64,000 nucleotides of DNA from Acidobacteriota bacterium (GTDB lineage: Bacteria > Acidobacteriota > Blastocatellia > Pyrinomonadales > Pyrinomonadaceae): the NCBI GenBank assembly GCA_023389035.1, contig JAEWFC010000030.1, positions 124,001 to 188,000 on the forward strand, given 5' to 3'. Position 1 is the stretch's first letter; each line of letters begins with the position of its first letter. The position numbers and the translations under genes were made by a program. Shown here piece by piece: positions 36,288 to 45,218 of this stretch. The notes beneath the pieces were generated by a model. The model had not been told where the DNA came from. It saw nothing but the letters and a program-made list of their open reading frames with translations, and did no database searches.

Positions 36288-38129
36288 ATGAAGGACTTCG
36301 GATTTCAACTTAGGTGTCTACGAGTAACGAGTAATACGAAAAGCTCGGAGGTCGATTTTACTCCTGGCCTGAACGTTATAGCAGGATTATCAAACACCGG
36401 CAAAAGTTACATCCGGCAATGTATAGATTTCGGACTCGGTGGCAGCAAATTACCCGAAGAATTGCCAGAGGCTCGAAATTACGAACGGATCCTTCTTGGA
36501 ATAGAAACCGTGAAGCAATCCAACTTCACACTGCAACGAAGTCTAGGAGGCGGCGATTTTTTTCTTTACCCTGAGTCGCTCAGCTCTATTTCTTTTCGAT
36601 CGAAACCTAGTATTCTGAAAGCAAAGGCGGAGCCTGGGCCCGGGAACGTTTCCTCATTTCTCCTAGGCTTAAGCGGAATTAAGCCTACTAAGCTCCGCTA
36701 TAATGCTCAGAATGAAACGAAAAACCTCACTTTCCACAGCATTGTCCACCTTTTCGTTATCGATGAGTCCGAAATAATCTCAGAAAGATCCCTCATTCTT
36801 CGCGACGACTTCAATAATACGAAGCTGAAAGCGGCCTTCAATTATCTTATCACTGGTCAAGACGACAGTAGTCTTATAGCATCCCCGAAAAAAGAAATTG
36901 TAAAGGCCCAACTGGAAGCACGTAAGGATGTACTTGATGAACTAATTGGGAACCTTGAAAGAGAACTGGGTGAGCGTGAGCTTAGCGGAATCGAACTTGA
37001 TAAGGAGATATCTGCCGTGCAGGCGGAAGTCGCACGCCTAAAAGAGACTATTGCAGGAAGCTCCGCCAAAATTTTCTCGATTCAAGAGAGTAGAAAGGAC
37101 ACGTGGGAGGAGCGAAGCCATCGCCGCGCTCGAATCGCTGTAATCGAAGGCTTGCTTAAGCGTTTTGACCTTCTAGAAAAACATTATGACAGTGATCTCA
37201 GTCGACTTGATTTTGTTCAGGAGGGCGGACATTATCTTGAGCACCTACAAACGGTGAATTGTCCATTGTGCGGTTCTTCCGTCGATGCCCATCTGATGGC
37301 GGCAATATGCTCGGAACAAAACGTTCAATCGGTTGATATAGCCGAAGCTTGCCGATTGGAAGCAGCCAAGATTCGTACTCTTCAAGCTGATCTAGCTGTG
37401 ACGATTCAATCGCTTCGTAGCGAACGTGACGAGCTCTCTAATTATATTGAATCGCAGAACGCTGAAATCACTAAGTTGGACGACCTACTCGCTGGATTTC
37501 TCCGACCGAAAGAAATCGCCGAAAGGAGTCAATTAGATAAACTTATCGCGAGCCGCGGGAGATTGTCTGACCTGGAATCCGCAAACAATCAGCTCATATT
37601 ACTGCGTAGGGCGCGGGCCGAACTAGACAACCCAGTAAGACCAAAAGTTGAGAAAACGGTAAGCCGAGGTCTGGATACTGTAGCTTTACGCGAATTGTCT
37701 GACGTCGTCGAGAATATATTGCGCGATTGGAAATTTACCGACGCGGGCATCGTGGAGTTTAACGAGCAGAGAATGGATATTTTGGTTGGAGGTAAGCCCC
37801 GCCAAAGCAATGGAAAAGGTGTTCGGGCCCTAATGCATTCGGCGTTTGCGATCGCCTTGATGCGTTACTGCAAGACGAAGAACCTACCACACCCGGGCTG
37901 GGTACTTTTGGATTCGCCACTGACAAGTTTTCGTGAGGGTTCGGCAGAAGACGCGGATGAGGAGTTGTCTGGTGAGATTCAACACGCGTTCTTTCGGAGT
38001 TTGTCAGATATCCCAAGAGACGAGCAGATAATAGTGCTAGAAAACAAGGAACCGCCTTCGAACCTAAGATCGAAAATGAATTACATCTCGTTCGGTGGTA
38101 TCGGCCGCCGCGGATTCTTCGTGGAATAA
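36288..38129 (+). CDS. ABC-three-component system ATPase (DUF3732, Rad50/SMC-like)
   Basis: 613 aa. Walker A is GLSNTGKS near residue 34 after the typical SMC-like opening (EVDFTPGLNVIAGLSN). Residues about 200-275 and 360-440 form coiled-coil arms, and between them NCPLCGSSVD near residue 325 is a CxxC of the Rad50 zinc-hook kind. Near the end WVLLDSPLTSFREG is Walker B with the D-loop region, as in DUF3732 proteins, followed by QIIVLENKEPP. It would sense DNA or nucleoprotein and gate the nuclease. This gene and its two partners are the only plus-strand defence module of the element. Confidence 0.85.
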   Translation: MKDFGFQLRCLRVTSNTKSSEVDFTPGLNVIAGLSNTGKSYIRQCIDFGLGGSKLPEELPEARNYERILLGIETVKQSNFTLQRSLGGGDFFLYPESLSSISFRSKPSILKAKAEPGPGNVSSFLLGLSGIKPTKLRYNAQNETKNLTFHSIVHLFVIDESEIISERSLILRDDFNNTKLKAAFNYLITGQDDSSLIASPKKEIVKAQLEARKDVLDELIGNLERELGERELSGIELDKEISAVQAEVARLKETIAGSSAKIFSIQESRKDTWEERSHRRARIAVIEGLLKRFDLLEKHYDSDLSRLDFVQEGGHYLEHLQTVNCPLCGSSVDAHLMAAICSEQNVQSVDIAEACRLEAAKIRTLQADLAVTIQSLRSERDELSNYIESQNAEITKLDDLLAGFLRPKEIAERSQLDKLIASRGRLSDLESANNQLILLRRARAELDNPVRPKVEKTVSRGLDTVALRELSDVVENILRDWKFTDAGIVEFNEQRMDILVGGKPRQSNGKGVRALMHSAFAIALMRYCKTKNLPHPGWVLLDSPLTSFREGSAEDADEELSGEIQHAFFRSLSDIPRDEQIIVLENKEPPSNLRSKMNYISFGGIGRRGFFVE

Positions 38130-38200
38130 TTTCACTAACGAAGCCGAATGCTTTGGCGAACCGTAAAGCTCTCACTCGCGGAAACCAACAGGGACGAAGT

Positions 38201-38372
38201 TTATTTACCGTTCCTCTCATTTCTTGCCCAGGCGAGCTCCTGGCTGTACTGCTGATCCTCACGCGGTACTTCTTCTTGAGGTACTTTAGGTAGCCGAGCT
38301 CGATCCGTCGCTCTTCCATGCGGAATTTCTCGTCGACCGTTTGCTCTCACGTGCTTTCGGGTTTTCGGTCAT
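38201..38372 (-). pseudogene. Decayed small gene
   Basis: ATG at 38372 opens MTENPKARE, then the sense moves to a second frame with VDEKFRMEERRIELGYLK and YLKKKYR and to a third with EDQQYSQELAWARNERNGK and a stop at 38201. Read together these make a charged helical peptide of about 55 aa with two frameshifts. Family unknown. This is the clearest coding remnant in the left third of the 1.5-kb stretch 38130-39662. Confidence 0.4.
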
Positions 38373-38619
38373 CGATACTCCAAATAACAGCGGCAATAGC
38401 CCCCGCACTGCAGGCTGCCGATCGGCGGCATAAGGTTTATCGGCAGCCACTGGTAGCTGAATTTCACGCAGCCGGGACAGCTTTCCGGTGCACGGCGAAC
38501 GCGTCGTGCCTGCGTTTGGACTCAAATGACCTCGCGTGCCGATTGCTCAACGATCGAGTAGGTAACGTGTGCGGCCATCAGGTACCGTTTCGCCCGTGCC
38601 CGGATCATCCAGAACGACG

Positions 38620-38847
38620 TCACCTTTCGTTTGTGGGCGTGCTCAGCAAAATCATCCTAACGCCAGAGTTCTCCTCGGCGGTTCCCGTGTATATCAAGCG
38701 TCGACATCCATGCTGATGACAAACAAATGTATCGTTTGGCCCCAGCCTGTAGAGTCCGCCTCTGCGGATTTTGAACCTACGCGATATACGCGTCGTCTTC
38801 CGAGAAAAAAAAGCGGCGCAATCCGGGCACAATAATTTTACGGGCAA
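38620..38847 (-). CDS. Possible small zinc-ribbon protein
   Basis: 75 aa with two Cys pairs, LCPDCAAFF and FVCHQHGCRRLIY, separated by a basic segment, which is the layout of a zinc ribbon. The start would be TTG with no clear ribosome site, and no operon partner is near. It could be a remnant. It is the best candidate for a gene in the space 38130-39662, the rest of which is non-coding. Confidence 0.35.
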   Translation of the reverse strand: MPVKLLCPDCAAFFSRKTTRISRRFKIRRGGLYRLGPNDTFVCHQHGCRRLIYTGTAEENSGVRMILLSTPTNER

Positions 38848-38979
38848 GTTAAACCCGCATTGCTGTACCCAGAATAATTACTAATTCGCGGGCCGAGCGA
38901 GTAATCCGTTCTTCACCAATCATTTGCATTTCTCTGGCAGAATATCGAACGGCCTCGATACTATGACGGTGTCTGTGAT

Positions 38980-39272
38980 CCCTCATAGGGTTACCAAGGC
39001 TATAAGGGGTTACTTTCGGGGCGTGCGCAAATCGGGCTGTTCAGAGCTTTGAACCACTTCCCAAAACCGCTCGTAAATGTATGTTGATGAAACCTTCGAT
39101 TTTCTCCATGGGGTGACCCTGTCTTCATGGGGTGACCGCGAAGGTGCCAATCACTTGGCTTATGTCGCCTGGATTCACATACCCTTTTCGCACTTTCCGG
39201 ACTGCCATGAAAATGCATGTCGGTTTACCTTTGGTCTTCTACATGGGGTTACCGTGACTATATAGGGTTTCC
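38980..39272 (+). repeat. Three doublets of a GGGT-centred direct repeat, each doublet at exactly 19-bp spacing
   Basis: Six direct copies of a box near CTNCATGGGGTTACC lie in 290 bp. The GGGT cores start at 38988 and 39007, at 39111 and 39130, and at 39246 and 39265: a 19-bp step within each pair, and 123 and 135 bp between first members of pairs. A weaker single match is at 39474 (CAGGGGTGACCC). Such iterated boxes bind initiators, partition proteins or regulators; no gene next to them tells which. Confidence 0.75.
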
Positions 39273-39336
39273 GAGACGAGCTAATTATCGCGCTTTATTC
39301 AGCTAGGTAAATTCACACGGAACCCACCATACCTCC

Positions 39337-39360
39337 ATTTCGCGAAATTCGATATATCGA
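39337..39360. repeat. Two abutting perfect 12-bp palindromes
   Basis: ATTTCGCGAAAT (39337-39348) runs directly into TCGATATATCGA (39349-39360). They lie 65 bp from the last GGGT box and could be part of the same protein-binding locus. Confidence 0.65.
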
Positions 39361-39662
39361 CAAACTGCTCGTTTTAGGTTCACGGCGCAATTGACCACGT
39401 GAAGGGGGCTGCGAGATCATAACGCGATACGATCGCTCTCAGCACGAAATAGCTGAGACCTACACGGATGCAGGGGTGACCCGTGAAACCGAGGCACAAC
39501 CGGGGCAAATTCGAAATACGCGGCAAACAATATCTAACATTGCTATGTATCGATCGCAGTCCTTTCTGCTCGTGCGGAGGGCCGGTCGAAGCAATGACAA
39601 AACTCGCGATGTTAGCCGCTTTTTGCTCAAATAGCCTCTACTCGAGCTACGGGACCGAACAT

Positions 39663-41756
39663 TTAAGCTCCATCCCCATTATGGGTGCCGACTTGCACGT
39701 CAAACGCTTGCTGAATCAGATCGAGTACGTCATCGATCTCGTCGACCGAGCTGATCTTGGCTTCAACGTCTCCGTTGCCCCAGCGACCAACACCCGTTAC
39801 GTCGCGGCAGATTCCCATGGGATCATGGACCTCGTCAAAGCTCATATTCAGCGACAGTCGCAGAGCTGAGGCAAGCGGGACAATGTCAACGAAATTGGTA
39901 ACCGATTTATATGCAATATATAGTTTCTTGAACTCCTCTCTAACAGAAGGGTCGATATTGAGTATTCGCAACCGCAACTGATCAAAAAGGTCCAGCATTT
40001 CATCTTTTAGGTACGGAAAGTTCTCAATCGTATAGGCGGTATCCGCTTCGGGTTCTCGGGGGCGATACGTTTCCAGAACTTCGTCAGAGAGGTTCGGCGC
40101 TGTCCATATACTTTTCGCCTTATCTGCCAGAAGTCGTGCTCTGGTTTCCATTTCGTGGTCTGTCCAACGATCAACCCGACGTAAATATTCGTTCAGCCTA
40201 AGCGGCGAGTCGTTAAAGCCGCCCGTCACCGTCTTCTTATAGCTGAACGGCCGGTCGCTTAGCTCAGGGTTGTATCCGGTGAGCGTGAGATTTCCTAGTT
40301 TATGTAGATACCGCGCGTGGACAGCTGCCCAATCTGGTCCTAACATTTCTTTCCATTCTGGGGATAACCGCGTGTTCTGCGGCATGATGTGCTCAACCGA
40401 AAGAGCTTCGGTATTCACAACCTCTTTTCGGCCGTCATTTTCGAGCCTATTCAGAAAGTAGTTACGCGGACGAAAGCTGTAGAGATCTTTCGCAAGCAGT
40501 TCCGTTTCAAATTCAGTGTCGCTTGGGAACCGTTGGTAGCTTTTCATCAATTGAAAGGCTGCCTCAACGCTTTCGACGTATTTTTCCTTGTTCACAGATT
40601 TGTGCAAATTACCGAACGTCTTATTCATACTGTTCGTAGGAATCCCGCACACCGCCCGCCGTAGCACATAACTCTCTATAAGGTGAATAACGTGTAGCAG
40701 TTCACGGCGCGACAGGACACCCGCCTCAAAGTCCGCGTAAAGGTAAAGTAGAAACGGGTAACTTACGTCGACCTTCAGCTTGGAGATATTCTTGAACGCT
40801 GCTCGCAGTTCATCGTCTTGCGATTTATGTAGAACGATGTCGACATAGTACGCGGAAAACTTGTAGATGTCGGCGACCAACTCCCCGATCTTCGACTCGG
40901 TAACTCGATCCTTAGCAAATTCCTTGAAGTCATCGTACACCTTGCCGATTACCGGTATTCGGCCGGTTTTTACGGTCAGATAATCCCGAATAAACCAGTT
41001 GAATCGACCGGTGTAATCGTTCCCATAGCTTTGTTCCATTGGAAACCAGTAGCGATCATATAGTTCAGTTTGAAGATCCGGCGGCTGGCCCATTAGCATG
41101 AAGTTGCGGATCAGATCCGCCTGAGAAAGGTCGAGGCCGGTTGAATTGAGACTCTCAAATATCAACTGTGGATTGTCTTTGTCTTTTTCCAGAGCCACGT
41201 CAACAACAAAAAGCTGCTGAATGCCGTTGTAAACGCGATCGACATTTTCTGCAGAAATCGACTTCTTAAAGAACTCGTAATTTTCGACAATCCTAATGGA
41301 TTCGTTGTCACCGAAGGCGGTCCGGCTCAAGACCTTACGGAGTGAGTCCTTGTCGTGCCGAGTTAGGTGGAGCTTGAAATGCAGATCCCCTTCTTCCTCA
41401 TCATTGACGAGGTAATAGTTCCTGAGCTTCTTTGCCGTTGTATCAAAAGCGACGTCGTTCGCCTCCACGAACTCGGCAAGTGCTGCGATTAGCAGCGAGA
41501 TCGTCGTAAGGCGTTGCTGGCCGTCGATGACCAACAGCTTTGGAACATCGCCCTGGGTGTGGATGCCGGGCTGGAAGTAAACCACCGAACCAATAAAATG
41601 GCCATGGCGCGATTCGTCGTGGTCAACTTCAAGAATGTCCTGAAATAACTTTCTACAATGCAAAACCTGCCAGCTATAAGTTCGCTGATAGATCGGTATT
41701 ACAAATTGTTTAGGGCCTCGAATGAGCGAGAGAAAATTTAATGCAGAAGCTTTCAT
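39663..41756 (-). CDS. GmrSD-like DUF262/DUF1524 nuclease with C-terminal DUF5655
   Basis: 697 aa. Residues about 10-100 are DUF262 (FVIPIYQRTYSW; the signature LVIDGQQRLTTISLL near residue 75), a ParB-like nucleotide-handling domain. Residues about 450-560 are DUF1524, an HNH-type nuclease (LSVEHIMPQ; HKLGNLTLTGYNPELSDRPF). Residues about 585-690 resemble DUF5655 (LYIAYKSVTNFVDIVP; LRLSLNMSFDE; GVGRWGNGDVE). GmrS-GmrD fusions are type IV restriction enzymes against modified phage DNA. It is the last gene of the long minus-strand defence run after hsdR. Confidence 0.87.
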   Translation of the reverse strand: MKASALNFLSLIRGPKQFVIPIYQRTYSWQVLHCRKLFQDILEVDHDESRHGHFIGSVVYFQPGIHTQGDVPKLLVIDGQQRLTTISLLIAALAEFVEANDVAFDTTAKKLRNYYLVNDEEEGDLHFKLHLTRHDKDSLRKVLSRTAFGDNESIRIVENYEFFKKSISAENVDRVYNGIQQLFVVDVALEKDKDNPQLIFESLNSTGLDLSQADLIRNFMLMGQPPDLQTELYDRYWFPMEQSYGNDYTGRFNWFIRDYLTVKTGRIPVIGKVYDDFKEFAKDRVTESKIGELVADIYKFSAYYVDIVLHKSQDDELRAAFKNISKLKVDVSYPFLLYLYADFEAGVLSRRELLHVIHLIESYVLRRAVCGIPTNSMNKTFGNLHKSVNKEKYVESVEAAFQLMKSYQRFPSDTEFETELLAKDLYSFRPRNYFLNRLENDGRKEVVNTEALSVEHIMPQNTRLSPEWKEMLGPDWAAVHARYLHKLGNLTLTGYNPELSDRPFSYKKTVTGGFNDSPLRLNEYLRRVDRWTDHEMETRARLLADKAKSIWTAPNLSDEVLETYRPREPEADTAYTIENFPYLKDEMLDLFDQLRLRILNIDPSVREEFKKLYIAYKSVTNFVDIVPLASALRLSLNMSFDEVHDPMGICRDVTGVGRWGNGDVEAKISSVDEIDDVLDLIQQAFDVQVGTHNGDGA

Positions 41757-41800
41757 AATTTTGTTGTATCGAAAGAGTGGGGGTGGCAGCTGAAGAGAAA

Positions 41801-42069
41801 TTAATCTTCGATAAACTGCAAAAAGGGGCTATCGCTATTTGCTACCTCAAGAAGTTTGTACAGTTGCGAATTATTATCGATAAAATACCACTGACCGTTA
41901 TACTCAAAGCTAACTCGAAAGCTTCTTCTCGGCTTGGGACTTCGAATGAATAGGGTCTGCTTACTATTGATCAAACCGCGTCGTGGACACGCGTCGGGGC
42001 TGTCCTTATAGCGGGGCGGCTTGCCATGCTTATGAACGCTAAATTTTAGGGTTTAAGATGTAGTCTCAT
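41801..42069 (-). pseudogene. Frameshifted small gene between hsdR and the GmrSD-like gene
   Basis: GGAGAGG stands 6 nt before ATG 42069, which opens MRLHLKP and stops. One base away the frame continues LKFSVHKHGKPPRYKDSP, then SFRVSFEYNGQWYFIDNNSQ and LYKLLEVANSDSPFLQFIED, ending at 41801. Joined it is about 89 aa. The break is at the CCC/AAAA run near 42045-42050, so a sequencing slip is possible. Family unknown; the body reads like a real soluble domain with conserved aromatic pattern. It accounts for most of the 323-bp space here. Confidence 0.5.
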
Positions 42070-42079
42070 TCGCCTCTCC

Positions 42080-45000
42080 TCACACCCAAGATTCCGAAAG
42101 CGTCTCGGCTTGCTGAAGGACCAGATCGATCGCGGCTTCGGTCTTGTCCGGCGGATATTTGTACTTTCGCAAGATCCGTTTCACGAGCAAGCGGAGCCTT
42201 GCGCGGACGGTTTCGCGGACCGACCAATCGACGGTCGTGCTCTTGCGAAGGTTTTCAGTGAGCTCGACGGCGATCTTCTTAAGTGTCTCGTCGCCAAGCT
42301 CTCGGACAGAAGCTTCGTTTTCGGCAAGAGCATCGTAAAATGCTGTCTCGTCCTGATTTAACCCAAGCTCATCGCCGTGCTTTGCAGCTGCGGCGAACTC
42401 TTTTGCCATGCCGACAAGCTCTTCGATGACCTGCATCGTCTCGATCGCCCGATTGTGATATTTATTCAGGGTCAAGATCAGCATTTCCGAAAACTTTTTG
42501 CTTTGGACGATGTTGGTTTTCAGCCTTGCGCTGATCTCGTTCTTCAGCAGGCGTTCGAGCAGCTCGACAGCAAGGTTTCGCTGCGGCATCAGCTTTACTT
42601 CTTCGAGGAATTCGTCTGAGAGTATACCGATGTTCGGCCGATCGAGCCCGGCATATGAAAAAATGTCCAGAACCTCGTCCGACGCGACCGCCCGGCTTAG
42701 GATCTGCTGAATTAGAAGCTCTCGCTGTTCGTTCTTGAATTTCTTTGCCGATTCCCCCGGCTTTCCGATGAAGGCTTTCACCGCCTGGAAAAAGGCTATC
42801 TCTTCCCGAAAGCCTATTGCCTCGTCTAACGTCGAACACAATGCAAAGGCTTTCGTCAGAGACGTCACACTGTCAAAGAATTTGTTCTTTCTGTCCGGAC
42901 CGAGCCCGAGAATATGATCGGCCGCTTCCGGCAAAAGCGTTATCGCCTCTGTTTCAAAATCCTGATAATCAAAGCCGTGAAACATCCCGCGGATGATAGT
43001 CAGCTGCTCTTCGACGATGGGCAGTGCTTTCTCGGCGGCGTCATTGTAAAGATCGCCTTCGGCACCGGCCTCGGTGAACTGCTTCATCGCTGCCTTGAGC
43101 TCGTGCCCGATACCGATGTAGTCGACTACCAGGCCGCCTTTCTTATCTCGAAAGACGCGGTTCACGCGGGCGATCGCCTGCATCAGGGAATGCCCTCGCA
43201 TCGGCTTGTCGATGTAGATCGTATGCAGGCTCGGAGCGTCAAAACCCGTAAGCCACATATCGCGAACGATGGCTATTTGGAAATCGTCGTCGGCGTCCTT
43301 AAATCGCTTTTCGAGATCCTTCTTTACCTGTCGAGGGTAGATATGCGGCTGCAGGCTCGCCTTGTCGCTTGACGAGCCGGTCATGATCACTTTCAGAACA
43401 CCCTTTGTCGGGTCGGGGTCATGCCACTCAGGACGCAACGCTATGAGTTCGTTATAAAGCCGTACGCATATCTCACGCCCCATGCATACGAACATCGCTT
43501 TTCCGGGGCCGGCGGTCGTCTTAGACATTTCTGTCTGTCGGGCCTCGAAATGTTTGACGAGGTCGGCGGCTATCTTCTTTAGGCGTTGCTCGGCACCGAC
43601 AACCTTTTCCAAGGCCGCCCAGCGGCTTTGGGTGCGGGCTTTTTCGGTTTCCTCATCGTCTTCCGTGAGTTCCTCGACCTGCTCATCGAGCGTCGGCTGT
43701 TCATCTTCTTTTAGCTCTAGCTTGGCAAGCCTGTTCTCATAGAGGATCGGAACGGTCGCTCCGTCTTCCTGAGCCTGCTTCATATCATAGATATCGATAT
43801 AGGTTCCGAAGACGGCTTGCGTGTCACGCTCGAGCATCGAGATCGGCGTCCCTGTGAACGCGATGAACGACGCACTCGGGAACGCCGCATGCAGATGATG
43901 TGCGAATCCGTATCTCATCTGTCCCGTCTTTTGGTCGATGCTCGGGTTCAGGCCGTATTGCGTGCGATGAGCTTCGTCGGCGATCACGACGATGTTTGAC
44001 CGATCGGAGAGCATCGGATACTTCACTTCATTTTCCAGCAGGCTAAACTTTTGTATCGTCGTGAATATGACGCCGCCCGATGGCCGCCCTGCTAAGAGAT
44101 CGCGCAGCTCCTGCCGTGTCTCTGCCTGTTTTGGATTCTCACGCATCAGCTCGCGTGCATTTGAAAACGTCGCGAAGAGCTGCCCGTCCAGATCGTTGCG
44201 GTCGGTGACGACGATGATCGTCGGGTTTTTCATTTCCGCGGCAGTGATCACCTTTCCGGCATAGAAAGCCATCGAGATACTCTTGCCCGAACCCTGCGTG
44301 TGCCATGCGACGCCGATCTTACCTTCCTCTTCCGGTTTGGTGGCTTCAAGCGTTTTTGCGAAGGCCTTCCTGACGAGATGAAACTGGTGGTAAGCGGCGA
44401 TCTTCTTGATCGTTTCCTTTTCTTCTTCAAACAGGACAAAGTCGCGGATGTATTCAAGCAGAAAGTCGCGGCGGAAAAGCCCTCTAACGAGCGTTTCCGT
44501 TTGGTTGCTACCGAGCGGGTCAAGCTTTTCGCCGTCTATCGTTCGCCACTTTCCGAACCGCTCATAATCGGCGGTAAGGCTGCCGACCTTAGCTTCCGCG
44601 AGATCGGCGATGACAAGCAGCTCATTAAAAATGAACAGGTCGGATATTTCTTCCTTGTAAGTCTGAAGCTGCTTGTACGAATCGTAGATCGTCGTATTGA
44701 TATCCGCCGGGTTCTTTAGCTCAAGGACCGCGAGTGGCAGGCCGTTGATGAAAATGATAATGTCCGGCCGCTTTGTGCTCTTGGCACCCTTTATCGAAAA
44801 CTGATTGACGGCGAGAAACTCGTTTGCTTCGACATGTTCGAAATCGATGACCTTTACGAAATCCGCTTTGGTTTCCCCGTCCTCCTGAAATAGCACCTTG
44901 ACGCCGTCGCGAAGCTGCCGGTGAAACTCGCGGTTGTTCTGGATAAGGGAAGGGAAGTTCGGGCGGGTTATCTGAGCGATTGCATCTTCTATCGCGCCCG

Positions 45001-45187
45001 CAGGAATGTTTGAATTTAATGCCGTCAGGCTTTCACGCAGACGCCCAACCAGAACAACCTCCCGATAATCCTTCCTTTCGGGCCTTAACGCGTCAGGCGC
45101 GATCTCATAGCCGTTCTCATAAACGTATCCAAGCTCGGCGAGAATGCTGAGAAGATGATTTTCGAATTGTTCTTCGTTTATTTTCAC
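42080..45187 (-). CDS. hsdR: Type I restriction endonuclease, R subunit
   Basis: 1035 aa, the normal size for HsdR. Residues about 140-175 hold the nuclease motif (RPDIIIFINGLPLAVLELKN, Asp and E-x-K). The translocase has Walker A in HTQGSGKSISM near residue 300, the DEAH box in VIADEAHRTQYG near 405, and motif VI-like QAIARVNRVFRDK near 680. The C-terminus is the helical HsdM-binding region. It cleaves unmodified DNA after translocation with HsdM and HsdS. It is separated from hsdM/hsdS by four inserted genes and begins 31 bp after the PIN gene, so it depends on their transcript. Confidence 0.93.
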   Translation of the reverse strand: MKINEEQFENHLLSILAELGYVYENGYEIAPDALRPERKDYREVVLVGRLRESLTALNSNIPAGAIEDAIAQITRPNFPSLIQNNREFHRQLRDGVKVLFQEDGETKADFVKVIDFEHVEANEFLAVNQFSIKGAKSTKRPDIIIFINGLPLAVLELKNPADINTTIYDSYKQLQTYKEEISDLFIFNELLVIADLAEAKVGSLTADYERFGKWRTIDGEKLDPLGSNQTETLVRGLFRRDFLLEYIRDFVLFEEEKETIKKIAAYHQFHLVRKAFAKTLEATKPEEEGKIGVAWHTQGSGKSISMAFYAGKVITAAEMKNPTIIVVTDRNDLDGQLFATFSNARELMRENPKQAETRQELRDLLAGRPSGGVIFTTIQKFSLLENEVKYPMLSDRSNIVVIADEAHRTQYGLNPSIDQKTGQMRYGFAHHLHAAFPSASFIAFTGTPISMLERDTQAVFGTYIDIYDMKQAQEDGATVPILYENRLAKLELKEDEQPTLDEQVEELTEDDEETEKARTQSRWAALEKVVGAEQRLKKIAADLVKHFEARQTEMSKTTAGPGKAMFVCMGREICVRLYNELIALRPEWHDPDPTKGVLKVIMTGSSSDKASLQPHIYPRQVKKDLEKRFKDADDDFQIAIVRDMWLTGFDAPSLHTIYIDKPMRGHSLMQAIARVNRVFRDKKGGLVVDYIGIGHELKAAMKQFTEAGAEGDLYNDAAEKALPIVEEQLTIIRGMFHGFDYQDFETEAITLLPEAADHILGLGPDRKNKFFDSVTSLTKAFALCSTLDEAIGFREEIAFFQAVKAFIGKPGESAKKFKNEQRELLIQQILSRAVASDEVLDIFSYAGLDRPNIGILSDEFLEEVKLMPQRNLAVELLERLLKNEISARLKTNIVQSKKFSEMLILTLNKYHNRAIETMQVIEELVGMAKEFAAAAKHGDELGLNQDETAFYDALAENEASVRELGDETLKKIAVELTENLRKSTTVDWSVRETVRARLRLLVKRILRKYKYPPDKTEAAIDLVLQQAETLSESWV

Positions 45188-45218
45188 CTGAAAGGTTTAG
45201 AAGTAAATTGCAAGTGAT

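Noticed and set aside
37759..38319. 186-aa minus-strand frame over the end of the DUF3732 gene
   Set aside because: Lies on the opposite strand of a well-supported ATPase gene. Only its first 40 or so codons, outside that gene, look coding, and these belong to the decayed small gene 38201-38372.
38980..39272. CRISPR array interpretation of the repeats
   Set aside because: Boxes are about 15 bp, come in pairs 19 bp apart and are not separated by regular spacers; there are no cas genes.
39483..39869. 128-aa plus-strand frame at the end of the GmrSD-like gene
   Set aside because: More than half overlaps the DUF5655-like tail of the minus-strand gene, has no ribosome site and no recognisable domain.
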